Source: Lachnospira sp. UBA3212 (GTDB taxonomy: Bacteria > Bacillota > Clostridia > Lachnospirales > Lachnospiraceae). From it: a stretch of 64,000 nt of DNA. Location: the NCBI GenBank assembly GCA_002363615.1, contig DEWK01000020.1:1-64000 (forward strand), in the 5' to 3' direction. Each line of letters begins with the position of its first letter. Position 1 is the first letter of the stretch. The notes beneath the pieces were generated by a model that worked only from the letters and a program-made list of their open reading frames with translations, had not been told where the DNA came from and made no database searches. A program made the translations under genes and the position numbers. Positions 34,503 through 42,413 of this stretch are shown piece by piece.

Positions 34503-35213
34503 TCATGTTTTTGTCCTATTATTAAGCAAATATTTCTCATAGAGATCTGGCCTTTTTTCCTTTGTTCTAAAAATAGCTTGTTCTTTTCTCCACTTAGCGA
34601 TATTCGCATGATGGCCTGACATTAAAACCTCAGGAACCTTCCTACCACGAAAGTCTTCCGGTCTTGAATATTGAGGATATTCTAAGAGACCGTCTAGACC
34701 AAAACTTTCCGTTACTGCAGATTCTTCATTATTTAATACCCCCGGAAGAAGTCTAGAAATCGCATCAATCATTACCATGGCAGGAAGTTCTCCACCAGTT
34801 AATACATAATCTCCAATGGATACCTCATCTGTTACAATCATTTCCAACGCTCTTTCATCAACCCCCTCATAGTGACCACATAAAAAGACAAGATCCTCTT
34901 CTTTAGAAAATTCTTCCGCCATGCGCTGGTGAAAGGTTTTTCCCTGGGGACTTAAATAGATACACCTTGGTTTCTTCTTTGTTTTTTGACAAATATACTC
35001 ATAACTTTCCACCACAGGGGCTGCCTGCATAACCATGCCAGCCCCTCCCCCATACGGGTAATCATCCACCGATTGATGCTTGTCATGAGAAAAATCCCGA
35101 ATATTAATGGCCTCTACACTTAGCAAACCCTTATTCATGGCACGACCGGTAATACTTGTGGAAAGACCATTCATTACCATCTCCGGAAATAATGTTAATA
35201 CATAAAATCCCAT
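34503..35213 (-). CDS. trmD: tRNA (guanine-N1)-methyltransferase
   Basis: TrmD methylates G37 of tRNAs with a G at 36, preventing +1 frameshifts. 236 residues, usual length. The start Met-Gly-Phe-Tyr-Val-Leu-Thr-Leu-Phe-Pro is preferred to a frame opening at 35267 inside rimM. The SPOUT trefoil knot motifs are visible: Leu-Ser-Pro-Gln-Gly, Cys-Gly-His-Tyr-Glu-Gly-Val-Asp-Glu-Arg, Glu-Val-Ser-Ile-Gly-Asp-Tyr-Val-Leu-Thr-Gly-Gly-Glu. The ATG is one base after the rimM stop, so the two are coupled. Confidence 0.97.
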   Translation of the reverse strand: MGFYVLTLFPEMVMNGLSTSITGRAMNKGLLSVEAINIRDFSHDKHQSVDDYPYGGGAGMVMQAAPVVESYEYICQKTKKKPRCIYLSPQGKTFHQRMAEEFSKEEDLVFLCGHYEGVDERALEMIVTDEVSIGDYVLTGGELPAMVMIDAISRLLPGVLNNEESAVTESFGLDGLLEYPQYSRPEDFRGRKVPEVLMSGHHANIAKWRKEQAIFRTKEKRPDLYEKYLLNNRTKT

Positions 35214-35214
35214 T

Positions 35215-35730
35215 TTATAAATCCAATAACCCTGGTAAGATGTGTACCAAGATTTCTCCTTTTTCAAAATCTACATCCTTGAAGCAATCATCAATGACGG
35301 GAATTAAAATATCTTTTTCTTCTCCCTTTACCTCAAAAACCTGATTTGCTCCTGTTTCTAGGATATCCTTTAATTCTCCGAGTTCTTGCCCTTCATCGGT
35401 CACCACCTGAAGACCAATTAAATCTCCAATAAAATATTCTCCTTCCTCAAGAGGAATGGCGTGTTGGCGGTCTACATATAATTCACATTGACGAAGCAAA
35501 CCTGCCGCATCCATGTCATTAATTTCTTTTGTGTTTAAAATGACTGTATTTTTAAAATACTTCACGCCGGTGATGGTTAAAACTTCCATCTCCCGGCTTT
35601 TATTTCTTTTTAAAAAAATAGTTTCAAGATCTTCAAATCTCTTAGGATCTTCCGTTGTAGGAAAAACAACAATTTCACCATGCACACCATGGGGCTTGGT
35701 AATAACCCCCACCCTTAAAAACTCTTCCAT
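35215..35730 (-). CDS. rimM: 16S rRNA processing protein RimM
   Basis: 171 residues. RimM binds S19 and assists maturation of the 30S head. The N-terminal beta-barrel opens with Gly-Val-Ile-Thr-Lys-Pro-His-Gly-Val-His-Gly-Glu, and the C-terminal PRC-barrel contains Tyr-Phe-Ile-Gly-Asp-Leu-Ile-Gly, Phe-Glu-Val-Lys and Ile-Leu-Ile-Pro-Val-Ile. Position between khpA and trmD is the standard bacterial order. Confidence 0.96.
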   Translation of the reverse strand: MEEFLRVGVITKPHGVHGEIVVFPTTEDPKRFEDLETIFLKRNKSREMEVLTITGVKYFKNTVILNTKEINDMDAAGLLRQCELYVDRQHAIPLEEGEYFIGDLIGLQVVTDEGQELGELKDILETGANQVFEVKGEEKDILIPVIDDCFKDVDFEKGEILVHILPGLLDL

Positions 35731-35803
35731 TTATACCTCATTTCAAACCTTGCAACGAAAGAAAGCTATCTGTATCTAAACAGATAGCTTTCCATAAAAT
35801 AAC

Positions 35804-36034
35804 CTAACGGCCAATTTCTACAGTTACTTTTTTCTCTTCCTTTAAAGCAGCTGCTTTAACAAGAGAACGGATTGCTTTAGCAATTCTGCCCTGCTTACCG
35901 ATGACACGGCCCATATCATCCTGAGCAACGTCTAAACGAAGAACAATGCCGTCTGCAGTATTTTCTTCTGTGACAACAACCTCTTCCGGATGATCCACCA
36001 GGGATTTTGCCAGAATTTCAACTAACTCCTTCAT
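35804..36034 (-). CDS. khpA: KH domain RNA-binding protein KhpA (YlqC)
   Basis: 76 residues forming a single KH domain with the Gly-Arg-Val-Ile-Gly-Lys-Gln-Gly-Arg loop (the GxxG RNA-contact turn). KhpA partners KhpB/Jag in several Firmicutes and influences mRNA stability and cell elongation. The frame can begin at a TTG at 36046, but GGAG six bases before the ATG at 36034 fits better. It lies between rpsP and rimM. Confidence 0.94.
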   Translation of the reverse strand: MKELVEILAKSLVDHPEEVVVTEENTADGIVLRLDVAQDDMGRVIGKQGRIAKAIRSLVKAAALKEEKKVTVEIGR

Positions 36035-36055
36035 GAGCAACTCCAATCTTGCTAA

Positions 36056-36298
36056 CTATTTTGTAATACCAGCACTCTTGAATAACTTAGCAACAGTTTC
36101 AGTAGGCTGAGCACCATTTGCCAACCACTTTGCTGCAGCCTCAGCATCGATCTTAATCTCACTTGGCTCCTTGTTTGGATCATAGGTACCGATCTCATCG
36201 ATAAATCTACCATCTCTAGGTGATCTCTCATCGGCTACAATCACTCTGTAAAAAGGTCTCTTCTTCTGACCAAGTCTCTTAAGTCTAATCTTTACCAT
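36056..36298 (-). CDS. rpsP: 30S ribosomal protein S16
   Basis: 80 residues starting Met-Val-Lys-Ile-Arg-Leu-Lys-Arg-Leu-Gly with Tyr-Arg-Val-Ile-Val-Ala-Asp and Gly-Thr-Tyr-Asp-Pro, all invariant in S16. It binds 16S rRNA early in 30S assembly. The start codon is preceded by AGGAGG. It is the third gene of the ylxM-ffh-rpsP-khpA-rimM-trmD operon. Confidence 0.98.
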   Translation of the reverse strand: MVKIRLKRLGQKKRPFYRVIVADERSPRDGRFIDEIGTYDPNKEPSEIKIDAEAAAKWLANGAQPTETVAKLFKSAGITK

Positions 36299-36342
36299 CT
36301 CTTAATTCCTCCTGAGAATTTAAATAATTATAATACTTTATG

Positions 36343-37707
36343 TTAAAATGGCATCTTCATGCCACCAAACAGCTTATTCATGCCGCCTCTACGGCCTTTC
36401 TTACCACCAAACATTCCAGGCATGCTCTTCATCATCTTTCGTGCCTGTTCGAATTGTTTTACAAATCGGTTTACCGTTGCAATATCCATACCTGCACCAA
36501 GGGCAATTCGTTTTTTTCTTGATGGATTTAAAAAATCTGGGTTTGCTCTTTCCTTAGGTGTCATAGAATGAATAATAGCTTCGATTCTAGCTAATTGTTT
36601 TTCATCCGGAAGCATATCCTCTGTCACCTTAGCTCCCATTCCAGGAAGCATACTTAGGATTGAAGCAATTCCACCCATATTTTTAATCTGTCCCATATAC
36701 TCTAAATAATCATCAAAGGAAAATTCCGCCTTCTTTAGTTTATTCTCTAATTCTTTCGCTTTTTCCTCATCAATGGAATCCTGGGCCTTCTCGATTAAAG
36801 TAAGAACATCTCCCATACCAAGGATTCTTGAAGCCATACGGTCCGGATAAAACTGTTCTAAATCAGAAAGTTTTTCTCCCATACCTACATAAAGAATTGG
36901 CTTACCTGTAACAGCCTTAATAGAAAGAGCAGCACCACCTCTGGTGTCACCATCCAACTTAGTAAGGATTACTCCATCAATTCCAATCTCCTCATTAAAT
37001 TTAGAAGCAACATTAACAGCATCCTGTCCTGTCATGGCATCTACCACAAGGATTGTCTGGTCTACTTCAACCGCTTCCTTCACGGCTACCAATTCCTGCA
37101 TCATATCCTCATCTACATGAAGACGTCCTGCAGTATCTAAAATTACCAGATTTTGCTTTTGATCCTTGGCATGTGCAATAGCTGCCTTGGCAATATCTGC
37201 AGGGGTATGGTTGGTACCCATGGAAAAAACTTCCACTCCCTGTTTTTTTCCATTGATTTGCAACTGCTCAATGGCTGCGGGACGATAAATATCACAGGCA
37301 ACCAGCAAAGGACTATATCCTTTTTCCTTCATCTTTCCGGCAATCTTTGCTGTGGTAGTTGTTTTTCCAGCACCCTGAAGACCGGCCATTAAGATGACAC
37401 TAATCTGCCCTCGATCCTTTATCTGGATTTCTGTGGTTTCAGAACCCATAAGCTTACAGAGTTCTTCGTTTACGATCTTAATTACCATCTGACCCGGGGT
37501 CAAAGATTGCATAACATCCTGACCAACCGCTCGTTGGGTAGCAGCATTCACAAACTGTTTTACCACCTTAAAGCTAACATCTGCCTCTAAGAGAGCCATC
37601 TTCACTTCACGCATGGCCGCTTTAACATCAGCCTCGGTAAGTCTACCCTTGCTTCTTAAGTTCTTAAAAACATTCTGAAGTTTATCTGATAAGCTTTCAA
37701 ATGCCAT
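36343..37707 (-). CDS. ffh: Signal recognition particle GTPase Ffh (SRP54)
   Basis: Ffh binds signal sequences and SRP RNA and docks with FtsY. 454 residues. N and G domains: Gly-Leu-Gln-Gly-Ala-Gly-Lys-Thr-Thr-Thr, Asp-Thr-Ala-Gly-Arg, Thr-Lys-Leu-Asp-Gly-Asp-Thr-Arg-Gly-Gly. The Met-rich M domain begins near 300 and ends in Gly-Lys-Lys-Gly-Arg-Arg and several Met-rich turns that hold the signal peptide and SRP RNA. Its receptor FtsY is also in this window. Confidence 0.98.
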   Translation of the reverse strand: MAFESLSDKLQNVFKNLRSKGRLTEADVKAAMREVKMALLEADVSFKVVKQFVNAATQRAVGQDVMQSLTPGQMVIKIVNEELCKLMGSETTEIQIKDRGQISVILMAGLQGAGKTTTTAKIAGKMKEKGYSPLLVACDIYRPAAIEQLQINGKKQGVEVFSMGTNHTPADIAKAAIAHAKDQKQNLVILDTAGRLHVDEDMMQELVAVKEAVEVDQTILVVDAMTGQDAVNVASKFNEEIGIDGVILTKLDGDTRGGAALSIKAVTGKPILYVGMGEKLSDLEQFYPDRMASRILGMGDVLTLIEKAQDSIDEEKAKELENKLKKAEFSFDDYLEYMGQIKNMGGIASILSMLPGMGAKVTEDMLPDEKQLARIEAIIHSMTPKERANPDFLNPSRKKRIALGAGMDIATVNRFVKQFEQARKMMKSMPGMFGGKKGRRGGMNKLFGGMKMPF

Positions 37708-37724
37708 AAGTTGCTCCCTTCTGT

Positions 37725-38087
37725 CTAGAAATCCTCTCGAATCTCATCTACTAGCTGATCAATTTTCGATACCCTAACGTTTTTTCCATATTCTGCCTCA
37801 TAGTCAAGTACCACTTGATGGATTTGGTCCAACTGTTCCTTGGCCTTCTCATATTTTCTCACCAGGCCAAGTTTTTTCTCATAATCACTTAATTGCTTAT
37901 TGCAACGTTTGATCAAATCTGAAATCCCCTGTCTGGTAACAGAAAACTGTTCTGCCGCCTCGGAAAGTGAACAGTCATTAAAGACAACAGCCTCATATAC
38001 TTCCTGCTGATGTGCAGTTAGTAAATCTCCGTAAAAATCATATAACATGGTATTCAAAAATAAATCCGTTACCTTGTCTGCTTTCAT
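37725..38087 (-). CDS. ylxM: YlxM/UPF0122 helix-turn-helix protein
   Basis: 120 residues with a sigma-70 region 4-like helix-turn-helix (Gln-Gln-Glu-Val-Tyr-Glu-Ala-Val...Ser-Leu-Ser-Glu-Ala-Ala-Glu...Thr-Arg-Gln-Gly-Ile-Ser-Asp). It is nearly always encoded just upstream of ffh in Firmicutes, and streptococcal YlxM was reported to modulate SRP assembly and GTPase activity. It lies 17 bases before ffh and is the first gene after the promoter at 38137-38165. Confidence 0.94.
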   Translation of the reverse strand: MKADKVTDLFLNTMLYDFYGDLLTAHQQEVYEAVVFNDCSLSEAAEQFSVTRQGISDLIKRCNKQLSDYEKKLGLVRKYEKAKEQLDQIHQVVLDYEAEYGKNVRVSKIDQLVDEIREDF

Positions 38088-38136
38088 GATTTTCTCCTTG
38101 TCTAACCGTCAAATATTTTTCCTTGACTCTTCGGAT

Positions 38137-38165
38137 ACTTTAACACAGGCAAAAAGACCTGTCAA
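38137..38165 (-). promoter_or_regulatory. Promoter of the ylxM-ffh operon
   Basis: TTGACA (38160-38165), a 17-base spacer and TAAAGT (38137-38142). The -35 box lies inside one arm of the terminator hairpin of the upstream transporter gene. Confidence 0.7.
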
Positions 38166-38188
38166 GTATTTTTTCTTGACAGGTCTTT
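38152..38188 (-). terminator. Terminator of the EamA transporter gene
   Basis: AAAGACCTGTCAAG and CTTGACAGGTCTTT arms with an eight-base loop, followed by T5 on the minus strand. The 3' arm provides the TTGACA of the next promoter. Confidence 0.85.
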
Positions 38189-38206
38189 GCATTTAGCGAT
38201 TCAGAT

Positions 38207-39214
38207 TTAAGCATCAAAAAATCCTAAAATCACAATACCAACTATGATTATAAGAATTGAAAGATACTGCTTTAAAGCTACCTTTTCCTTTAAGAAAATT
38301 CTAGCCCACACAATAGACAATACACAGTAACCGGAAATAATTGCAGCTGCAGCCGCTTCTTTTCCATCGGTTCCTAAAGCATAAATATAAGCTAACTGTC
38401 CTACAGTCTCGCAAATACCACCAAATAACTTGAAGCTATCAAACTTTTTATCATACTTATTCTTTTTGATTCCAAAAACATAAATTGCTGCTATAATACC
38501 AAGAATCAGGAACGTGTACTCATATGCAATGTTCGCACTGGCCTCATTATATTCTACTGCAATTACATTGTCTGCATACCATGGTGAAATCTTGAAAACA
38601 GCCTTATACATAAGACTCTCGGTTCCCATTTCATCTAATACGGTTGTATCAAGGAAGGTTCCAATACCATCGATCATACAATACATAATAGAAAGAAAAA
38701 TTCCAATCATCGCTGACTTCTTGTCAATCAAACTCTTAAATGAATTCCTCTTATCAATTAATTTAGCCTTCTTCTCTTCCTCATCTTCAAAGACAGATAA
38801 AAGAATAATTCCCAAAAACATCAAAACTATTGCAAGCACCTGCAAAAAGTCATTTTTCTTTGTTAAGTCATAACTGGTAACCCCAAATACCACCATAAAA
38901 ATGATACCTGCTGCTCCGGAACAATTACAAATTGGTGTAGTTAAGGTTAAGAATGCGTAACGCAATCCAATATAACCTAAAATCATGGCTAAGATATAGA
39001 AGAAGGATACCGGAAGGTATACCAACATATCCTGCATAGTAAAGGACTCTCCACGAATCAACCACTGATAGCTAGCATCAATACCCATAAAAAAACCAAC
39101 GGCTGATACAATCTTCCAATGACTGAATGGATCCTTCTTATCGGTTCCTGCCTTGGAGAAAAAGTCCGAACCACTCCAAAATAGTAATGCAACAAGTGAT
39201 AATATAAACCACAT
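38207..39214 (-). CDS. EamA/DMT superfamily transporter
   Basis: 335 residues with about ten membrane helices in two halves, the drug/metabolite transporter arrangement. The opening Trp-Ser-Gly-Ser-Asp-Phe-Phe-Ser-Lys-Ala-Gly and the closing Ala-Arg-Ile-Phe-Leu-Lys-Glu-Lys-Val stretch fit EamA repeats. A charged insertion (about 145-162, Glu/Lys-rich) and a soluble extracytoplasmic loop (about 190-225) lie mid-protein. AGGAGG lies ten bases before the chosen ATG at 39214; an ATG nine bases further up is too close to it. The substrate is not predictable. Confidence 0.88.
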   Translation of the reverse strand: MWFILSLVALLFWSGSDFFSKAGTDKKDPFSHWKIVSAVGFFMGIDASYQWLIRGESFTMQDMLVYLPVSFFYILAMILGYIGLRYAFLTLTTPICNCSGAAGIIFMVVFGVTSYDLTKKNDFLQVLAIVLMFLGIILLSVFEDEEEKKAKLIDKRNSFKSLIDKKSAMIGIFLSIMYCMIDGIGTFLDTTVLDEMGTESLMYKAVFKISPWYADNVIAVEYNEASANIAYEYTFLILGIIAAIYVFGIKKNKYDKKFDSFKLFGGICETVGQLAYIYALGTDGKEAAAAAIISGYCVLSIVWARIFLKEKVALKQYLSILIIIVGIVILGFFDA

Positions 39215-39348
39215 AATAATCATTCCTCCTAAATTTCATTCATGCTTTTATAAGTAATCCTTTTTTAATCCAAAAACGAAAGCATTTTATCATATTTTTT
39301 TCATATATGCAATGAAATCGTTACAAATATTACGTTTTTGTTTTTAAC

Positions 39349-39377
39349 TTGAAAAAGAAAAACGTTCATGTTATATT
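39349..39377 (+). promoter_or_regulatory. Promoter of the exported SGNH hydrolase gene
   Basis: TTGAAA (39349-39354), a 17-base spacer and TATATT (39372-39377). The -35 coincides with an in-frame TTG that would otherwise extend the reading frame, which argues for the later start. Confidence 0.75.
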
Positions 39378-39408
39378 TTCTTTGTTAAATTTTATTAGAA
39401 AGTTGGTT

Positions 39409-40137
39409 ATGACAATGAAGATATATAAAAAAATATTTACTCTTACACTTTGCATGATTTTATTGACCCTTTCCATTTTTAGTTCAGCAAAAACTGCGCA
39501 GGCTGCTTCTGCTGAAACAATTAAGAAAAAAGTAAACAACATGCTTGGTAGCAAGGCTACCTTTGCAGGTGATTCCTTAATGCAAGCAGTCTTTAATTAT
39601 TCTGTTTTTCCAAAAAGTGATTTCGTATGTAAGATTGGATTAAATATCATTAATGCTTCTGATCCAACAAAAAAAATTATTCCATGGGGAGATAAAACCG
39701 TCAGCTACATTAAAGCGATTAAAAATACCTCTCCAAAATATATCTATGTTATGCTTGGAGCCAACCAGATTGCCTGGCTAGATAATGATGTAGCGATTTC
39801 CTATTATGAAAAATTTATTGATAATGTGTTCCACAGAATTCCTAAGGCCAAATTATTTTTAGTCTGTGTAGCACCTGCTACCGAAGAATACTGTTCCACC
39901 CATGAAGGATTTAGTAATTCCAAGGTAAGAAAATTCAATAAAATGCTAAAAGCACTTGCCAGAAAAAAAGGAATTAAATGCTATAACTTAACCGAGGGAA
40001 TGCTTGATTCGAAAGGGAATTTAAATCCATCCTATGCTGCTCCGGATGGACTTCACTGGACAGCAGATGGAGCCAAATTATTTAAAAAGAATTTAAGAAA
40101 TAAATTAAAAAAATACGTAACAAAACAATATTCATAA
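39409..40137 (+). CDS. Exported SGNH/GDSL-family hydrolase
   Basis: 242 residues from ATG 39409 (ATG 39415 is equally possible). A signal peptide with a hydrophobic core ends in Ala-Gln-Ala-Ala. The SGNH blocks are Gly54-Asp-Ser56 (nucleophile), Gly117-Ala-Asn119-Gln (block III) and Asp213-Gly-Leu-His216 (catalytic Asp and His), so the triad is complete. Probably a secreted or surface esterase or deacetylase acting on a glycan or lipid; the substrate cannot be told. It is alone, with its own promoter and terminator, and very Lys-rich at the C-terminus. Confidence 0.88.
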   Translation: MTMKIYKKIFTLTLCMILLTLSIFSSAKTAQAASAETIKKKVNNMLGSKATFAGDSLMQAVFNYSVFPKSDFVCKIGLNIINASDPTKKIIPWGDKTVSYIKAIKNTSPKYIYVMLGANQIAWLDNDVAISYYEKFIDNVFHRIPKAKLFLVCVAPATEEYCSTHEGFSNSKVRKFNKMLKALARKKGIKCYNLTEGMLDSKGNLNPSYAAPDGLHWTADGAKLFKKNLRNKLKKYVTKQYS

Positions 40138-40159
40138 AAAATAGAATAAATGTAAGATA

Positions 40160-40208
40160 AAAAATTACCGACCTCCAATGGTTATTTGGGGGTCGGTACA
40201 ATTTTTAT
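40160..40208. terminator. Bidirectional terminator between SGNH hydrolase gene and ilvA
   Basis: TACCGACC/GGTCGGTA arms with an inner CC/GG extension and T5 on the plus strand; A-rich sequence on the other side supports use by ilvA. Confidence 0.75.
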
Positions 40209-40216
40209 TCCACTTT

Positions 40217-41428
40217 TTACATTACTGTTCTCACAATCTTTGGACGATAGCCTTCTTCTTCCAATCGTTTTACGATTTTCTGTTTATGCTCTTCCCCAAA
40301 GGTTTCTAAAGTAAGTCGTAACTCTACCGCAGCATAACGATTAATATTTACAAACTGATTGTGTTCAATTTTAATTACATTCGCTTGTTCCTGAGCTACT
40401 ACAGAAGAAACTTTTACTAATTCTCCCGGTTTATCTGGAAGTAGTACAGAAACTGTAAATACACGACCTCTCTGGATCAATCCATGCTGAAGGGTAGATG
40501 CCATGGTAATAATATCCATATTACCACCACTTAAAATACATACTACCTTCTTATCATTACAATCTAAATGTTTTAAAGCAGCCACTGAAAGAAGTCCTGA
40601 ATTTTCCACAACCATCTTATGATTTTCTATCATATCAAGGAAACAATCAATCAATTCTTCATCCTCAATGGTAATTACATCATCTAAATTTTTCATTATA
40701 TATGGAAATACATTTGTTCCACAAGTCTTTACAGCTGTACCATCAGCAATGGTTTGTGCAGAAGGAAGGGTTACTACCTTTCCTTCTTCTCTTGATGCAC
40801 GAAAGCAGGCAGCACCAGCAGGCTCCACACCAATCACCTTAATATGTGGATTTAAAAGTTTAGCAAGGGTACTTACACCAGTAGCTAATCCACCACCACC
40901 AATTGGAACCAGGATATAATCTACAGTTGGAAGTTCCTTAATAATCTCCATGGCAATTGAACCCTGACCAGTAGCTACCCCCGGATCATCAAAAGGATGT
41001 ACAAAGGTATATCCCTTTTCCTTTGCAAGAGTCATGGCATACTCTGCCGCCTCATCATATACATTTCCATGAAGAATTACTTCTGCTCCATAATTTTTGG
41101 TTCGATTTACCTTCATTAAAGGAGTGGTACTTGGCATTACAACTACTGCAGGAACTCCATATTTCTTTGCTGCAAGCGCCACACCCTGTGCGTGATTTCC
41201 TGCTGAAGCAGTAATAATTCCCTTCTTACGCTCTTCCTCAGACATGGTGCTAATTCGATAATACGCACCTCTTACCTTATATGCTCCTGTATTCTGCATA
41301 TTCTCAGGTTTGAGATAAACCTGATTTCTAGATTTATTACTAAAAAAATCACTGTAAATTAAATTAGTAGGTAGGGTTACCTCTTTTACCTTTTCAGCTG
41401 CCTCTTCAAAATCCTTAAGTTCTAACAT
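40217..41428 (-). CDS. ilvA: Threonine ammonia-lyase (threonine dehydratase)
   Basis: PLP enzyme converting threonine to 2-oxobutanoate and ammonia, the first step to isoleucine or to propionate. 403 residues. The PLP lysine lies in Thr-Gly-Ala-Tyr-Lys-Val-Arg-Gly-Ala; the phosphate-binding loop is Gly-Gly-Gly-Gly-Leu. A single C-terminal ACT domain (about 328-403) identifies the short ACT-containing form rather than the long two-ACT biosynthetic one. It is the last gene after ftsY (19-base gap), an unusual companion for the smc-ftsY block. Confidence 0.94.
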   Translation of the reverse strand: MLELKDFEEAAEKVKEVTLPTNLIYSDFFSNKSRNQVYLKPENMQNTGAYKVRGAYYRISTMSEEERKKGIITASAGNHAQGVALAAKKYGVPAVVVMPSTTPLMKVNRTKNYGAEVILHGNVYDEAAEYAMTLAKEKGYTFVHPFDDPGVATGQGSIAMEIIKELPTVDYILVPIGGGGLATGVSTLAKLLNPHIKVIGVEPAGAACFRASREEGKVVTLPSAQTIADGTAVKTCGTNVFPYIMKNLDDVITIEDEELIDCFLDMIENHKMVVENSGLLSVAALKHLDCNDKKVVCILSGGNMDIITMASTLQHGLIQRGRVFTVSVLLPDKPGELVKVSSVVAQEQANVIKIEHNQFVNINRYAAVELRLTLETFGEEHKQKIVKRLEEEGYRPKIVRTVM

Positions 41429-41447
41429 CTTCTCTTTGTCCTCCTGT

Positions 41448-42398
41448 TTATTCTTCCGTCTCTTCCTCCGGCTTCTGGAACAACGCTTCTACGAATTGTT
41501 TCGAGTCGAACTTCTGAAGATCTTCCATCTTTTCACCTACACCAATGTATTTTACAGGAATTCCTAACTCAGATTGGATTGCTACTGCAATTCCACCCTT
41601 AGCAGTTCCATCCATTTTTGTTAAGATAACACCAGTGATATTAGTACATTCCATAAAGGTTTTTGCCTGTACCAAAGCATTCTGACCAGTAGTCGCATCA
41701 AGTACGATCAGATTTTCTCTATAAACTCCGTTATACTCTTTTTCAATAATTCTGTCAATCTTCTTTAATTCTTCCAAAAGATTTTTCTTATTATGAAGTC
41801 TACCTGCTGTATCACAAAGAAGAATATCAGCATCCTTAGCCTTAGCAGACTGAATCGCATCAAAAAGAACCGATCCAGGATCGGCTCCCTCGGCACCACT
41901 AACAATATCTACTCCTGCACGATTCGACCACTCTCTAAGCTGGTCAGCAGCTGCAGCTCGGAAGGTATCACAAGCCGCCATAAGAACTTTCTTTCCCTGA
42001 CCTTTAAATTGTCCAGCAAGTTTACCAATAGATGTTGTCTTACCTACACCATTCACACCAATTACCATTAATACAGACTTCTGATTTTCATAATCATAGG
42101 CATTTTCGCCTAAATTCATCTGTTCAATAATCGTATCGATTAAAAGCTGTTTGCAATCTTTCGGATCCTTGATGTGTTCTGCAGCAACCTGATCTCTTAA
42201 CTTATCTAAAATCTCTTCCGTTGTTCTAACTCCCAGGTCTCCTGTAATTAATATTTCTTCCAGTTCATCATAAAAGTCATCATCAATCTTAGTGAATCCA
42301 CTAAAAATTGAGTCAATTCCTGCTACAATGTTATCTCTGGTTTTGGTTAAACCAGAAACTAATCTGGAGAAAAAACCTCTTTTCTTTTCTTCTGACAT
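41448..42398 (-). CDS. ftsY: Signal recognition particle receptor FtsY
   Basis: 316 residues. Basic N-terminal amphipathic segment, then N domain and GTPase: Gly-Val-Asn-Gly-Val-Gly-Lys-Thr-Thr-Ser, Asp-Thr-Ala-Gly-Arg, Thr-Lys-Met-Asp-Gly-Thr-Ala-Lys-Gly-Gly, and the C-terminal Gly-Val-Gly-Glu-Lys-Met-Glu-Asp-Leu. The acidic A domain of proteobacterial FtsY is absent, which is usual in Firmicutes. It is encoded 15 bases after smc. Confidence 0.97.
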   Translation of the reverse strand: MSEEKKRGFFSRLVSGLTKTRDNIVAGIDSIFSGFTKIDDDFYDELEEILITGDLGVRTTEEILDKLRDQVAAEHIKDPKDCKQLLIDTIIEQMNLGENAYDYENQKSVLMVIGVNGVGKTTSIGKLAGQFKGQGKKVLMAACDTFRAAAADQLREWSNRAGVDIVSGAEGADPGSVLFDAIQSAKAKDADILLCDTAGRLHNKKNLLEELKKIDRIIEKEYNGVYRENLIVLDATTGQNALVQAKTFMECTNITGVILTKMDGTAKGGIAVAIQSELGIPVKYIGVGEKMEDLQKFDSKQFVEALFQKPEEETEE

Positions 42399-42413
42399 AA
42401 ATTATCCTTTCTC

